NCBI RefSeq assembly: GCF_921293095.1
Contig: NC_060247.1
Span: forward strand, 108,643,111-108,707,110
Source: Ischnura elegans
Taxonomy: Eukaryota > Arthropoda > Insecta > Odonata > Coenagrionidae
Direction of reading: 5' to 3'
Length of the DNA: 64,000 bases
This document shows positions 12,803-24,700 of the stretch, one piece after another (positions within the stretch are counted from its first letter, which is position 1; each line of letters opens with the position of its first letter). The position numbers were made by a program, and so were the translations under genes. Below the pieces are notes generated by a model. It had not been told where the DNA came from. It made no database searches and saw only the letters and a list, made by a program, of their open reading frames with translations.

Positions 12803-13344
12803 CAGTAGATTCCGGTTAATTGGGACGTATCGGGACTAGTGCACTTTGCCCCAATTAGGCGAACTATCCTGTATATGGGCATAAACAAACGCTGAAATGA
12901 TGGAAAGAAGACTAAAGAATGTTTATAATGCAACATAAGTTTATTAAACTATTTATTTGATTCATAAATCAGCGAGTTTAGTTCATTTATTATGATTTTT
13001 AAGAATTATAACAATGTAGTTAAAAATATTTTTCACAGCCTCGGGGAACACTGAATGAATGTCTTTTATTAATTCCTATTAAAGAAAAGTCCTATCCTCT
13101 TGCGGATAGTGTAACAACAAGAGCTTTCAAAATAGTGTAAGAATAGGAACATTTGTGGAAAATAAGAGTAAATCAAAGGAGGAAAACATTTTAAAAAATG
13201 GTATTCTGAGAACAAAAAATTTTAATTTCCTTGCGAGTATATAGTCTATGTCGCCGACTCATGGCCCAATAAAGCGGCATGCTGTCCCAATTAAGCGGAT
13301 GGCTGCCCCAAGTAACCGGTGGACCCATTAAACGGAATCTACTG
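12803..13344. mobile_element. MITE with CAGTAGATTCCG inverted ends, TA target duplication
   Basis: The left end is CAGTAGATTCCGGTTAATTG. The right end, reverse-complemented, is CAGTAGATTCCGTTTAATGG. TA lies directly outside both ends (12801-12802 and 13345-13346). Size is 542 bp, AT-rich inside, no coding frame. Subterminal copies of CCCAATTAAGCGGA-like sequence occur near the right end. Consistent with a non-autonomous pogo/Tigger or mariner-type element. Confidence 0.8.
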
Positions 13345-13576
13345 TAATTGGTATCCATGAATAGTGTTAAAAATTTATGAAAGCTGCAACTTCATTGCAT
13401 TACATTGGGATTACCTATCCCTCGTTTATGTATTTTTCTTGAAACTAAATGGTATGCATTCAGTGTGAAATGCAAGTTTTTTGCTTTAATATATCCTTGT
13501 CCATGGTTTGCAGAACACTAAGGTAATAGGCTAGCCTAATATGAAGATTGCACTTACAAGTAATTAATATCCATTA

Positions 13577-13683
13577 TGTCGCCGTTAAGATAACACCAAT
13601 TTCAGGGTAAAATGGCATCACTTCTGCAAAAAAAATAAGATGACTTTTGGCCATAAAATAATCTTACCTATTGCATGTCTCTA
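13577..13683 (+). mobile_element. Right-end fragment of a hAT-type element
   Basis: From TGTCGCCGTTAAGATAACAC to GCATGTCTCTA the sequence closely resembles the right end of the hAT relic ending at 22147: both have the order CCGTTAA.ATAAC, TTTTGGC.ATAAAATAA and TGCATGTCTCTA. No matching left end is present, so it is a truncated or solitary end. Confidence 0.6.
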
Positions 13684-15623
13684 AAATAAGTTCATATCTG
13701 CACCTCCAAAAAAATAATTGTAATGTAATTGGAATTTCCATTAAAATAAGATTAAAATTCATATTACGTAGCTAAGATAAGTATATACATGATCATATAT
13801 CCTATGGCTAGACCATAAAGCAAATGAAAGACAGGGCATCGAAATTTTATAAGAAAAATTTCCAGATAATGTCATCACCCATGCATTTAATTTACAGACA
13901 GTCTCTAAAACTCACCCAGCGTTGAATCGTGAACCTAACTGGAGAGCTTGCAGAGAACAGAATTCCACATGCATTTCTGATTTGTTTTTGCCTCAAGGAG
14001 TGGATAGTGGATAAATATGCACAGTAAATTCATTTCCACTACACATCTTTTGCCTAAAATCTCAATGCAGAGCGGGCAAGGTTTTTTACAGGCTTGTAGT
14101 TCCCTCATTTCTCACAGCCGGTGAGCTAAGTGCTTAATTTATCTTCTGTTGTAAATTAGAGTCAAAAGCCCCAGAATGGATATTGCAATTATATTGTTAG
14201 ATTCATGGAGTGATTTTATATACTCCATGAAACTCTAATTAGCTGAAAATACAGCTACAAGCAGATTATCATATGGAAACTTAGTTTCCCAGCGGAAGTT
14301 CTGACATTCAAAAGCTAAATTTTGGGTTCAACTTTCCCTGACAGTGCAATAAGACTACAGAACTAATTTATTTCGAAACTAACAATGCCACTTCAGTAAA
14401 CTTTAATGCTAAAAATCAGCTGGCAAGTTAGGAAAAATGACTTAACTTTCATTCAAAGCTTTGAAATAAGCCAAAAAGGTTTGTCTGGAAAAATAAACAC
14501 ATGGATGCTATCAAAGACGTCATGACTTAATGAGCAATTTGCAGATATTTCAGTTGAAATTTAAAATCCTATAAACAAAAATGACGATAACATCATGAAT
14601 GCCACGTATTCTATGCACAATCAAGACATAGGTAGATCTTAAAATTGAACATATGTTTGCCTGTAGCGTATGTGAATGAAAATAATAAGTACAAATGTTA
14701 TACATCCATTCAAACAAAAAATTAAACATTTATCTAATTTGATTTAAAATTTTTAAAAATTCCAACATCCTTCTATCATTTGCCTAGGGAAGTAAATATA
14801 AACTTTACGGCAAGGACATATATTATTGAAGGTGCATATTTTAATTCAGGATCAAAATGAAAAAGATTTTTAACAGAAATTTGCAATGGCTTCGTGCACA
14901 ATAAATGTCTGTTTTAAATATTCAATTTCCACTAGCCAATGAAACTATTCTAATAAATGGACTCCAATATAACTATCATATCAACAGTTTTACAAATCCG
15001 GGTGGCAAACATATGAAATTCAGATGGGCCAATAATGACAACTAGGTTAATCATATTACTTTATTTTCTCCTATTTACATATTGCTTCATTGATACTTAT
15101 CTCTGCAAATTAACACTAAAAATTTTGTAACGCCTCCGTCACTCGTGCACCCAAGGCCGGTTAAGAATTTTAAGGGAAGCAAAACACTTTCAGAGTCCCG
15201 CAACTTAAAACTCAACTAAACATGGCAACAAGGGGAGGCAACAGTTGAATGATAATTATTCACCTAAGGATGGCTCAACTATGGAAATAATAGAAAATTC
15301 CAAACATTTTTATTCAACATTTCAATTAAGTTCAGTAGGAGTGAAAAAGTTGTTTATGTTTCAATAATTAAACATTTTTGATCCAATGAACACTTAATCA
15401 CCCTGAGTTTTTTTCTGGATGAAGTACTTAAGTATATAATAAAATACCCCTACATTTTTAATGATGGCCATGAATTGGTATATCACTTAGAGATACATGT
15501 AAGAGCCTAGAACATGCAAGATATTCCTTGGAAATGCATTTGGAGGCAAAATTTAATTCCCTCAAAAGAGCCAGTATAGACATTCGTGAAAACTCACTCT
15601 CAACTCTTAATGGGTTATAATAC
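13684..15623. other. Intergenic AT-rich stretch between photolyase and Mic60
   Basis: No exon, inverted ends or tandem repeats were recognised. A short hairpin (TCATGGAGT..ACTCCATGA) lies near 14203-14230. Confidence 0.4.
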
Positions 15624-15629
15624 TTTATT
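15624..15629 (-). terminator. Polyadenylation signal AATAAA of Mic60
   Basis: AATAAA on the - strand lies about 120 bases after the Mic60 stop codon (15750-15752). Assigned by motif and position. Confidence 0.45.
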
Positions 15630-15749
15630 TGAATTCCTGAACCATCCCATTGTGTTCTCCAAAATATGTTCACCATTCTTCATGTAAGAAGCACCAGTAA
15701 CAACAAAACCCACCATGGCCACTCATTAGGACTAATAACCAATAAATAA

Positions 15750-18700
15750 CTACTTCCCCTGGCTCATCTCTTTAGCTTTCTCTGTTTTTGGAGGGCACAC
15801 ATGGTGACCAGAAGAAGCAAATGCATGCGCAGATAAGATTTCAGCAACCTGTTTCGTCTCCAGAAGCATTCGAGTTTCAACTATCCAGTCATGTGCCACA
15901 ACTCTTGGAGCTCCCTTCAACAAATTCATGTAGCGCAAAGCTTGGCCCATATCTCCTCTGTCTATCCAGTATCTGAAAACATAAATATACTATTTCAATG
16001 GTCCATTAAAATCAAAAAATACATTATGATTGCCAAAAAAATTTACTAAGTATGGAGAGTAGACTGTTAGGTTGCAGGGTTCCAAGTACGCAGTAGTGAA
16101 ATAAAGGCTAAAATTCAGGTAAGGAGGGGTCCCTAAGTTCAGTCAATGACTGTTGAGTAGGGGAAAAAATCATTGAGTCATTTACTTTCCCACAGTTCCG
16201 GTGCAGCCATTTACTTACTCATCATGCAGAAAATTAAGTTTTATCATGTATGCATTTTACTTAGAAAATTTAGGGCTTAGTCTTATGAACAACCCACTAG
16301 AATATCTGATCCCTGGTGAGTGAGCACGGGTGAGTCCCCCTTTAAAAGTGACTCCCTTCATATTTTATGTGAATAACTCAAAAAGCATTACCTCCAGATA
16401 CAAAGTTATTCAAATGTAAATCCCCAACATATCAAACTACAGTGCTTAAATAATAAATGATGATGACCTTTTTATTGGCATTGGAAGGGAATCCAAGTGA
16501 CAGTGCTAAATTAGGTGCCATGGCCGAAAAGAGATGATCAGTTGCGTTTAACATTATAAAAAAACACATAAAATCGTCAAACATTATACAAGAAAACGGA
16601 AAAAGAAGTGCCAATTTTCTTCCAAACAGCATGTACTTCATGTGACTTGCCATTATTATTGCTTGTTTGTAGGCACAAGCCCATTACAAGAACCAAATAC
16701 TCCAGTGCTTCCACCACAACAACTTCCAATAAGTGATCACAGTGTTCCAATTCATAGCCCTCAACGAAGGACCTCTTTAAGTTTTTATCGAACTCCAAAA
16801 TGTCGGATAAGGAGAAAATTACTTCATCCATTATTCAAAATTGAGAAATATATCAGTATTCGCTTCACAAAATTGCTGAAAACACATCCGTTTTGTTTAC
16901 TGCCAGGCTGAAGCACTAGTAAACAAACCCACCAATCATCTCTATCTCGTTTCTCAAATTGGCCACCAGATGTCATCTACTTTGATTCCTCTTGCGAATA
17001 GCAAATTTCATCTAAATCCATCGGTCATAGTGAAGGCGTTAGTATTCACTAAAGATATTAAAAAGTGACCTTCCAAACCCCAACCTGATCCCGGCTCACT
17101 CCCAATGCATCGGGAGTTTTTGTGATTAAGAGAAGACTTGGCCTAACTATTGTACAAAAATCTCCAACTATACAGTTTTTTTGCCTCTATTTGGCCATTT
17201 TCTACATTTACTGATAACCAGCCTCAAATCTAACAGCCTCATAAAGCCTTGCGGCCAAATATCACTGGTCATGTTTTTTTAACAACTAATTCTTTCTGGC
17301 CTCTCTCAAAGTATTGAGATTCAGTTAAATTATAAATTAGGCATATAAAAATAATTCCACTATGTGTTCTAAGATGTGTAACTGTACTTGTACTGACCTA
17401 GCTCTGTCCAGCACATCGTAGGTGTCCAGTTTTCTTATGTCAACAGGTTTGTCTTGCAGCTCTTCTTCTGGAATTCCATATAAGGAGGAACCACCTCCAC
17501 CACTTCCACCAGCACCACGATACATTAGCATGCTCTGTAGGTAGGACAGAAGGAAGACTGGAAGAGCAGCACCTGTCTCTCCTACCAGGGCAACCTTGCG
17601 AGCAACCTTTTCAACTTTCAGGAAGCGCTCTCTTAGGGCATCTTCTGGAAATACACCCCGAACAATAGCCTGCTGTGGGATGCCAGCTAGTACAGTGGTT
17701 GTCAGTTCATCATTCTCAGCTGTAACGAAAGTTAGCTCAGTAGTAATTATGGATGAGTAAAAAATACATGTTAATCATAATATCATTATGAAACACACAA
17801 AAAAAGAAAATCAAGTGCATAGAGAGCACATAAATACATCCTCTAATGATGTGGATGTAACATATTTCTAAGACTGCCTTTACGAAAAAAATGATACAAT
17901 ATTGAAAGCTGTCAGTCAAAGAAAATTTTGCTTGCATTAAGTTCTGCAAAAATATGATAGAAAGATAAAAATATATTAGGCTTCCATGAAAGAAAACTTG
18001 CAAACAGATGAATTCAAAATTTATTTGAGCGACACTCGAACCTTTGGAAATTGGTAAAATAGCCACTGGACTAGCAATCGCTGTATGGTGACAGCTTTCG
18101 GGAGGTATGCAATATACTGCAATAGCAACTGTTTCAATACAATGGGGATTATTTGTGGACAGCATCCAATGGACTGCAATTCTACAAAATTTGGCTGAAT
18201 TCTGAGACCCAGATTTTAGACACCCCTTGTAATCTATGCAAGGAGTAAGTACACTAGCACTCACAGACAAGTTCAGTTACATTCATTCAAAGGGCAAACA
18301 TCAAATGATTACCAATAAAAAAAATTGGCTTAAATCTGTATATACTTACGGGCTGATGCATGAATAGCAGCAACTTCTTTCTTCAGTGGCTTGAGACGGT
18401 CTTCCCATGGCAGTGAACTTGGTGGTCCAGCTTTTATCGCTCTCAGAAGAGCTTGACAAGCAGTCCATAGAAGCTGAGCTCTATGCGCATTTTCATCATC
18501 TTGAACGCGAGCTGTTCAACACAAAGATTATTAATATTAAGAGATTATTGAACATACAATTATAAAGATCAAAATACAAAATACTCATTTTTGAAGATTT
18601 AGGTAGATACCATGACTCGACAGCTTTTATTCACTAACAACGATGTTATTATCCTACTGAGAATTGTTCTCCAGATCTAGAAACTATCATCTTCTATATC

Positions 18701-21700
18701 CTCTTAAGTTATTTCTGTGATAAGAACTCACACAACAAAAATTAGCAGTTAGTCACTTTCCCGAATTTCAAAGTGGGTGGGATTTTCAAATGTGCAAATA
18801 GATCAGCTAGTAGATCATCCCAAGCAAAGACTAGGCTGACTAATTCAACTTGCTTTCTATTACGAGGTGCATTAATATGAGGATCATTCAGAATGCCCTC
18901 AGAACCTCCAAGAGATGGCACTCTTAGTACAAAACATTAATTTTACCGAGACAGAGCACTTGTGATTTGTCAGCTGTATCCATCCCAAAGATTAATGTCG
19001 ATTGAACTTTTGTTTATAAAAATGGATAAAAGTGAGTATTGTATGGTGATCAAACACTTGTTTTTAAGAGGGTGAATTCCAAAAGAAGTCAAAGCTGAGT
19101 TGCACCAAGTTCATGGCACATCTGATCTTGTGTTTGCAACTGTTTACAATTTAAATGTGGCCGTGCATCCAAAAAAATGAAAGATCATTCTAAATGCCCT
19201 AAGTAAGTGTCAACCCTGAAATGATTGAAAAAATCCACTACATGGTTATGAGTAGGGACATGCACAAGTCGCAAAACGCGAATTCCAGGGTTTTCCTGCA
19301 ACTACGCAAAATTCGGGTTAATTGTGATTTTCTCCAATTCAAGGGCAAATTTCACCAACTCAAACATGATTTTCATCATCTTTTTCTTTTGCTCATGCTC
19401 TTCCCACAAAATTGTTTTTCAAGGCGTATATTTAAGCTACATTGTTCTCATAAACCCAAGATTTTGATAGCTTTCTCAGCTTATTTTCAACAATATGTGG
19501 TAGCATAACGGAACTGAGCAACAGAAATTGATGATTGTAAACGAGTCATCACATGTCATGTTTTCACCTATAGTATAAAATTTTGAGCGACTCTAATTCA
19601 GTGCATTAAAAATATTCCTGGAGAGGATGAAGCATTAATAGCGAAAGAAAACTACTAACTGATCTGTTATATTCATAATGAATGTAAATAAACTCATACG
19701 AAAACACGCACGAGTGTCTTTAAAAAATGCCTTTCTTGTCGAAAGATGACATCAAAGGCCGCATGACATCAGACACCATGACCTTTTGCCTGCTGCCATG
19801 ATATCCAGAGAGATGTCTTGTTTGAAAGCAGCCTGAATTTCACGGCACCGCACTGTGAGCGTCAGCCAGCAAAAAGCTGTCGCATCTGAAAGTAGCCTCA
19901 AGGTAGCAGTGTGTGTATTTCACGCCATAGACAGCCCACCGCTGGGCCGGATTGAAATGGGTGCCTTGGTGACCGTCGACAATGCCATGCCGTCAACTGC
20001 GCGATTCGACTTGTTTGAAGACATCCATTGAGACCAATGGTTATTTGAAATGGCGCCGTGCCATTGATGACAGCCGGAGCAAAGCCGGCTTGTCTGAAAG
20101 CAGCAAAAAGCGGCGGTGCATCATCTATGCCGTGAAATAAACACCGAAATGACTTCACGCAGACTGCTGTTTCCGGCACCGTACAGAGAAATTCTGGCCA
20201 CTTTCCAACGCGACGACTCTCTGGATTTCATGTTGCTGTGCCATGATTGGCGGCCCTCAGAATTTTGCCGCGTTGGAAATGAATGCAATGAAAAAATTCA
20301 TGATTTCCACAAAGAAACACACTCGAGGAAATAAGGCAACTTGTTTGTCAGGATGAAGTCTACAAAGTAACCAAAATGCCGTGGGAATCTGCTGGTTGAC
20401 TTAATCAAATTACTGGAGGGTTCAAACTATCCTACTGCACAGACATTCTATAGAGAGTTAACCCTTTCGCTACAAACGATGAAAATATGCAGCAGGATGT
20501 TTCTTGACCCGGGAGACGAAAGCCGAAAATTTTTGTCTGAGATTTTCCTACACAGGCAGACGAATGCCAAAAATACATGTTTCCTTGCTCTCCTCCTTTG
20601 GGTTCGCTAAGTCTTAGTTTTGCAACCCAATGCAGTAGAACACAGGCCATACCGCCAAAATCTGGGAGCATATACCTGGACCCCTCGTCTTCTATTACCC
20701 CTCTTTGTGGCAAGGGACCACAGTCATAAAATTGTTCATTCAGTTAGTTTGCAAAACAAATATTTGCTTCTTTCTTAATAAATATAAACTAAGAATTGTT
20801 TTCTTCGTCTTTTGAGCAGCGTTTATAATTTTTAAACAAAATTCTACCATAAATATTAACTTATATATATCTCGATTCCAGTATAAAAATCAACATGGAA
20901 ATTGTTAGCGCAATAAATCCGTTAATACTGACAGTAGAATTTCGTTCAAAATTTGAGAATTCTCAGAATAAAACAAAGAATTCAATTGGAAGTCTGCAAT
21001 TTACGTGCAAACAACAATTATCCATATAGCTAATTCATATAAACCAAGCATGAGATGACAGCAAACCAATGCCAAGTTATAAACTGCGAAAGGAGGGGGC
21101 CCAACTACTCTCGGAGTCCCCATTAGGAAGGATTGAAAAAGGTTGGTGTTGAGAGCATGTGATTATCCTCAAGATCCTTCTTAACCAATGTCCAGCATAA
21201 ATGTTCCATACAGAGGGGACCGAAGAGTCTCTTGGTGCTCAGTCCTGCATTCATGCTAAGTAGAGAACTCCACCATCTCGAAAGAGTTAAGGAAGTTAAA
21301 AATGAGCCTCGAGAATATTCATAAGAGTACTTTTTTGATAAAACCACTTATTACACTTGCAAAACATGACAACCTCTAAAGCAGCTGCTGTGAAGTCAAA
21401 ACTAATGCAGATGGCTGAAAAGGGATCAACCAAACTTAATTCTGTTATGGTAGAAGACCTATGCAGAAAAATAGGTATTTGAAAAGATGTCAGTTTTTGA
21501 TCCCCAAGAAGTTCTGACTACAGTTGTGAAACCAGACTTAAAGACAAGAAATTCAAGGCCTCGAGTCAATAGAGACAGAGAAGTTGATATTGGAGTTGGG
21601 AGAATTACAGACATTACAGCAAAAGCAAAAATCCTAAGGTTCCGTGGATACAATTAAAGCAATGCAGAAGCTCAAATTGCCTGAGACATCGTTTATACCT

Positions 21701-24700
21701 ACGTGCCTTTCAGCAATTTGGACCCCCTCTGTAAATGTGGATTCAGAAAGATTTCCTTCCTGCTATAGCACTGTGTTAACAGATAAGAGAACAAAACTAA
21801 AATAAGACAATTTTGGTCACAATAGCAATATTTCATTTGAAATCACATACATTTAAAAGAAATTTCTCTTTCTCTATGTAAGCTGGATATATGGATACGC
21901 GAAGGATAAAATATGTGTAATAAGTGAATTCAGTCAATACTCCATGCATATTATTGCTTAATTTATCCCCGGTCAATAATATCTTAAATTTAGGGCAATG
22001 GGTGGGCCACTGAAAACATGGCTCTCAATCAACATCAATTATTTTGCCGTTAAAATAACCCCGATTTTAGGGCAAAATAACATCGCTTTTGTAAAAATAT
22101 ATCACCACTTTTGGCAATAAAATAACCCCACCTTTTGCATGTCTCTAGTAATAAGTGACAGACGATTCAAACAGCACTATATATTTGAAGGCCAGCACAA
22201 TCTATAATTTTGCGCAAAAAATTTGGTGATGAAAATCTCAGAAAGATGGGTGTCACATTTGCTCACATAGGAGAGTTAATGCAATTGTGTGATCACCTCT
22301 GAGGCTGTTTTGGCACTTTTCCATTTAAATCCTGAAGATTTTCCATTTCAATACATAACTGTGAAATGTGTCGATGAAATGTGGATCCATCACTGCACTA
22401 CAGACACAAAAGAACACTCAAACAATGATATTTTGAAGGTAAACAAGCTCCGAAGCAGGCAAAGATGATGAAATGAGCAGGTAAGATTATGGCAACAATA
22501 TTTTGGGATGCATGCCGAAAAATCCACATCGATTACCTATAAAAGGGAAAAACTATAGCAGGAGAGTATTACGCAATGCTATTGGACCGGTTGATGGTAG
22601 AGATCAAGAAAAGCATTCTCAGTTGAAAAAGAAAAATTTCCACCTCTAACAAAGCAATCCACAGTTGCACACCACTGTAGTTACAACGGCCAAAGCTACG
22701 AAATCAAAGTTCCACGTATTTCCGTATTCACTAGATTTGGCCCCCAATGACTTCTCCTATTTCCTAACTTGAATAAATGTCTTGCCGGACTAAGGGTTAC
22801 ATCTGAGGAGGAGGTTATTGTCCAAGCTAATGCCTATTTTAAAGATATGCTCCAATTCCACTTTTTGGATGCCTTAAATTGCTGGGAATAAGGCTTACAA
22901 AAATTTACAGGGGTCATAGGAGAGTATGCTGAAAAATGAAAGTGACTGATTATTATTTTTTTTCTACCTTTTTTGAAAGACTACTTGAACAACCCTCGTA
23001 CGCACCTTTCGTAAATAGGAGAACCAACTACACACATACTAACCTTTCATTGCTGCATCAATGCCTTGAAGCCGTCCCAAGTACGATGCCAACTTAGACT
23101 TATAAGCTAACTTCTCAGCAGTGACTTGTTCGTCTAATTCACGTTTGTATCTCCTTTCAAGCTCCAAAGTTCGGGCCGTGACTGCATCAGCTAAATGTTT
23201 AGCATGAGCATCCGCAGCTTTTTTCATCTCATCTTTGCACTGTTTACAAAGCATGTCACGAAGCTGGGTCTCCTGCAATTATGTCAATAACATTAAATAA
23301 AATATTACCCCAACAGGTACAGCATAGCATTGGTAACTAAGGATATAGCAAGTTAAAATTTAGGATCCAATACATATGTAAAAATCTCCTTAAATTATTA
23401 AATATGCCCCCATAACCGTAAGATTTTCTAGCTAACTTTAGGTCCATAACTACATACGTATCTTGTATTCCATGTTCCTATCCCTTTAACTTCATCAGCA
23501 TACACTGATGCACCCTCTCAGGTTTTCATAGGTATTAGCATTACATAAATTACTGCATTAAACATAACCAACAACTATGAGAGCTTCAAATCCCCATAAT
23601 ATCTTCCTAATAGAGTTCTTCAGCATAACTGTTGTTATTTGAGATCCAAGCAACTGTTAAGTTAATTTTTTAAATACTCAACAACATTTACATGACATTC
23701 ATTCAGATGAATTTATTATGGTTGAGTAATTTGTAGCACCATTAATAGATGTGTTATGACTCTTTTTTATGCCAAACTTATCCAAATATCCATCAAGAAA
23801 ATACAAGTGTAGCCAATTTAACATGAACCCTCAATTTTGATGACCCAAAATTTTGGTCACTTTAGTTTCCATTTAAAGTAGAGGTTTTAATAAATTCTCA
23901 ATTTTTAAAAGTGAGTAAAAAACAGAAAAAAATACTACAGCTTATTCAAAGGTACTTAATATCATATTCTTGTGCTCAACTTCCAGTTTACTCACAGCAT
24001 TTTGGTACTGCAGCTCCAACTTTCTCCGTTGACGCTCCAATTCTTCATTGATATTCGCTTTTGTAAGGTCAGAATCAACATCTATACCACGCTGAGAAAG
24101 GGCTTTGCTCAAAGCATCCCGCCCCAGAGTCTGCAAAGTAAATTGAATTGTAATTAAAGCCAAGGATCACTTTCGATCAATATGAATTTTCAATTGCAAC
24201 ATGATTAATTTTCATTTCTAAAGGAATGCGGTAATTTTTCATAAATATTTCCATCTCCGATGAACAACACTGCACCCTTTATCCCTGATTTACTACAATG
24301 TGGTCCTTCACTCGCACCCAAAATCACAATTCAGTTAAAGAATTTGGAACAAGAAAGGGAAAGATACGTTACAACAACAAAATCTTCAGTGAGTCTTTCT
24401 CTAATTATGCAGTTTGAAATTTAAAAACTGAGAAAGATACCGCTCAGATGTCTGTCCTCTTAGTTGCCTTCAAAGGCTCAAATTGTTTTGATAGAATTTG
24501 TCCCAAATCACATTCAATAGGAGTTCCAGTAACTACATAATAGATTATTAAATCCATTTCAAGCAAATTCCTGCGCCGAGATACAACCATGATATTTCAA
24601 TTATACCAATCTAGAAATATAAGTGCAAAGGAGTGAATAACATAAAAAACTAGAGATGTGCGAATAGTATCCGCGAATACTCGAATACCTCGAATACTAG

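Larger units (their letters stand above)
18861..23000 (+). pseudogene. Dead mariner transposase (SETMAR-like), split by a hAT insertion
   Basis: The 5' part (about 19022-19252) reads [37 protein letters not shown] and [10 protein letters not shown], which match the paired HTH region of cecropia/SETMAR-type mariner transposases. After a 2.9-kb insertion (19253-22147) the frame resumes with SDRRF, then [16 protein letters not shown] (first catalytic D region), [29 protein letters not shown], and [14 protein letters not shown] (DD34D third D region). Many frameshifts and stops show it is long dead. Outer limits are approximate: TACGAGG-like ends near 18861 and 23000. It lies in Mic60 intron 11, antisense to the gene. 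Confidence 0.85.

Noticed and set aside
12619-12936. 105-codon open frame on -
   Set aside because: It runs across the boundary of the MITE at 12803, so it is not an ancient gene.
17737-18270. 177-codon open frame on the - strand
   Set aside because: It lies in Mic60 intron 12, is rich in AT-coded residues, has no motif, and the confirmed exons skip it.
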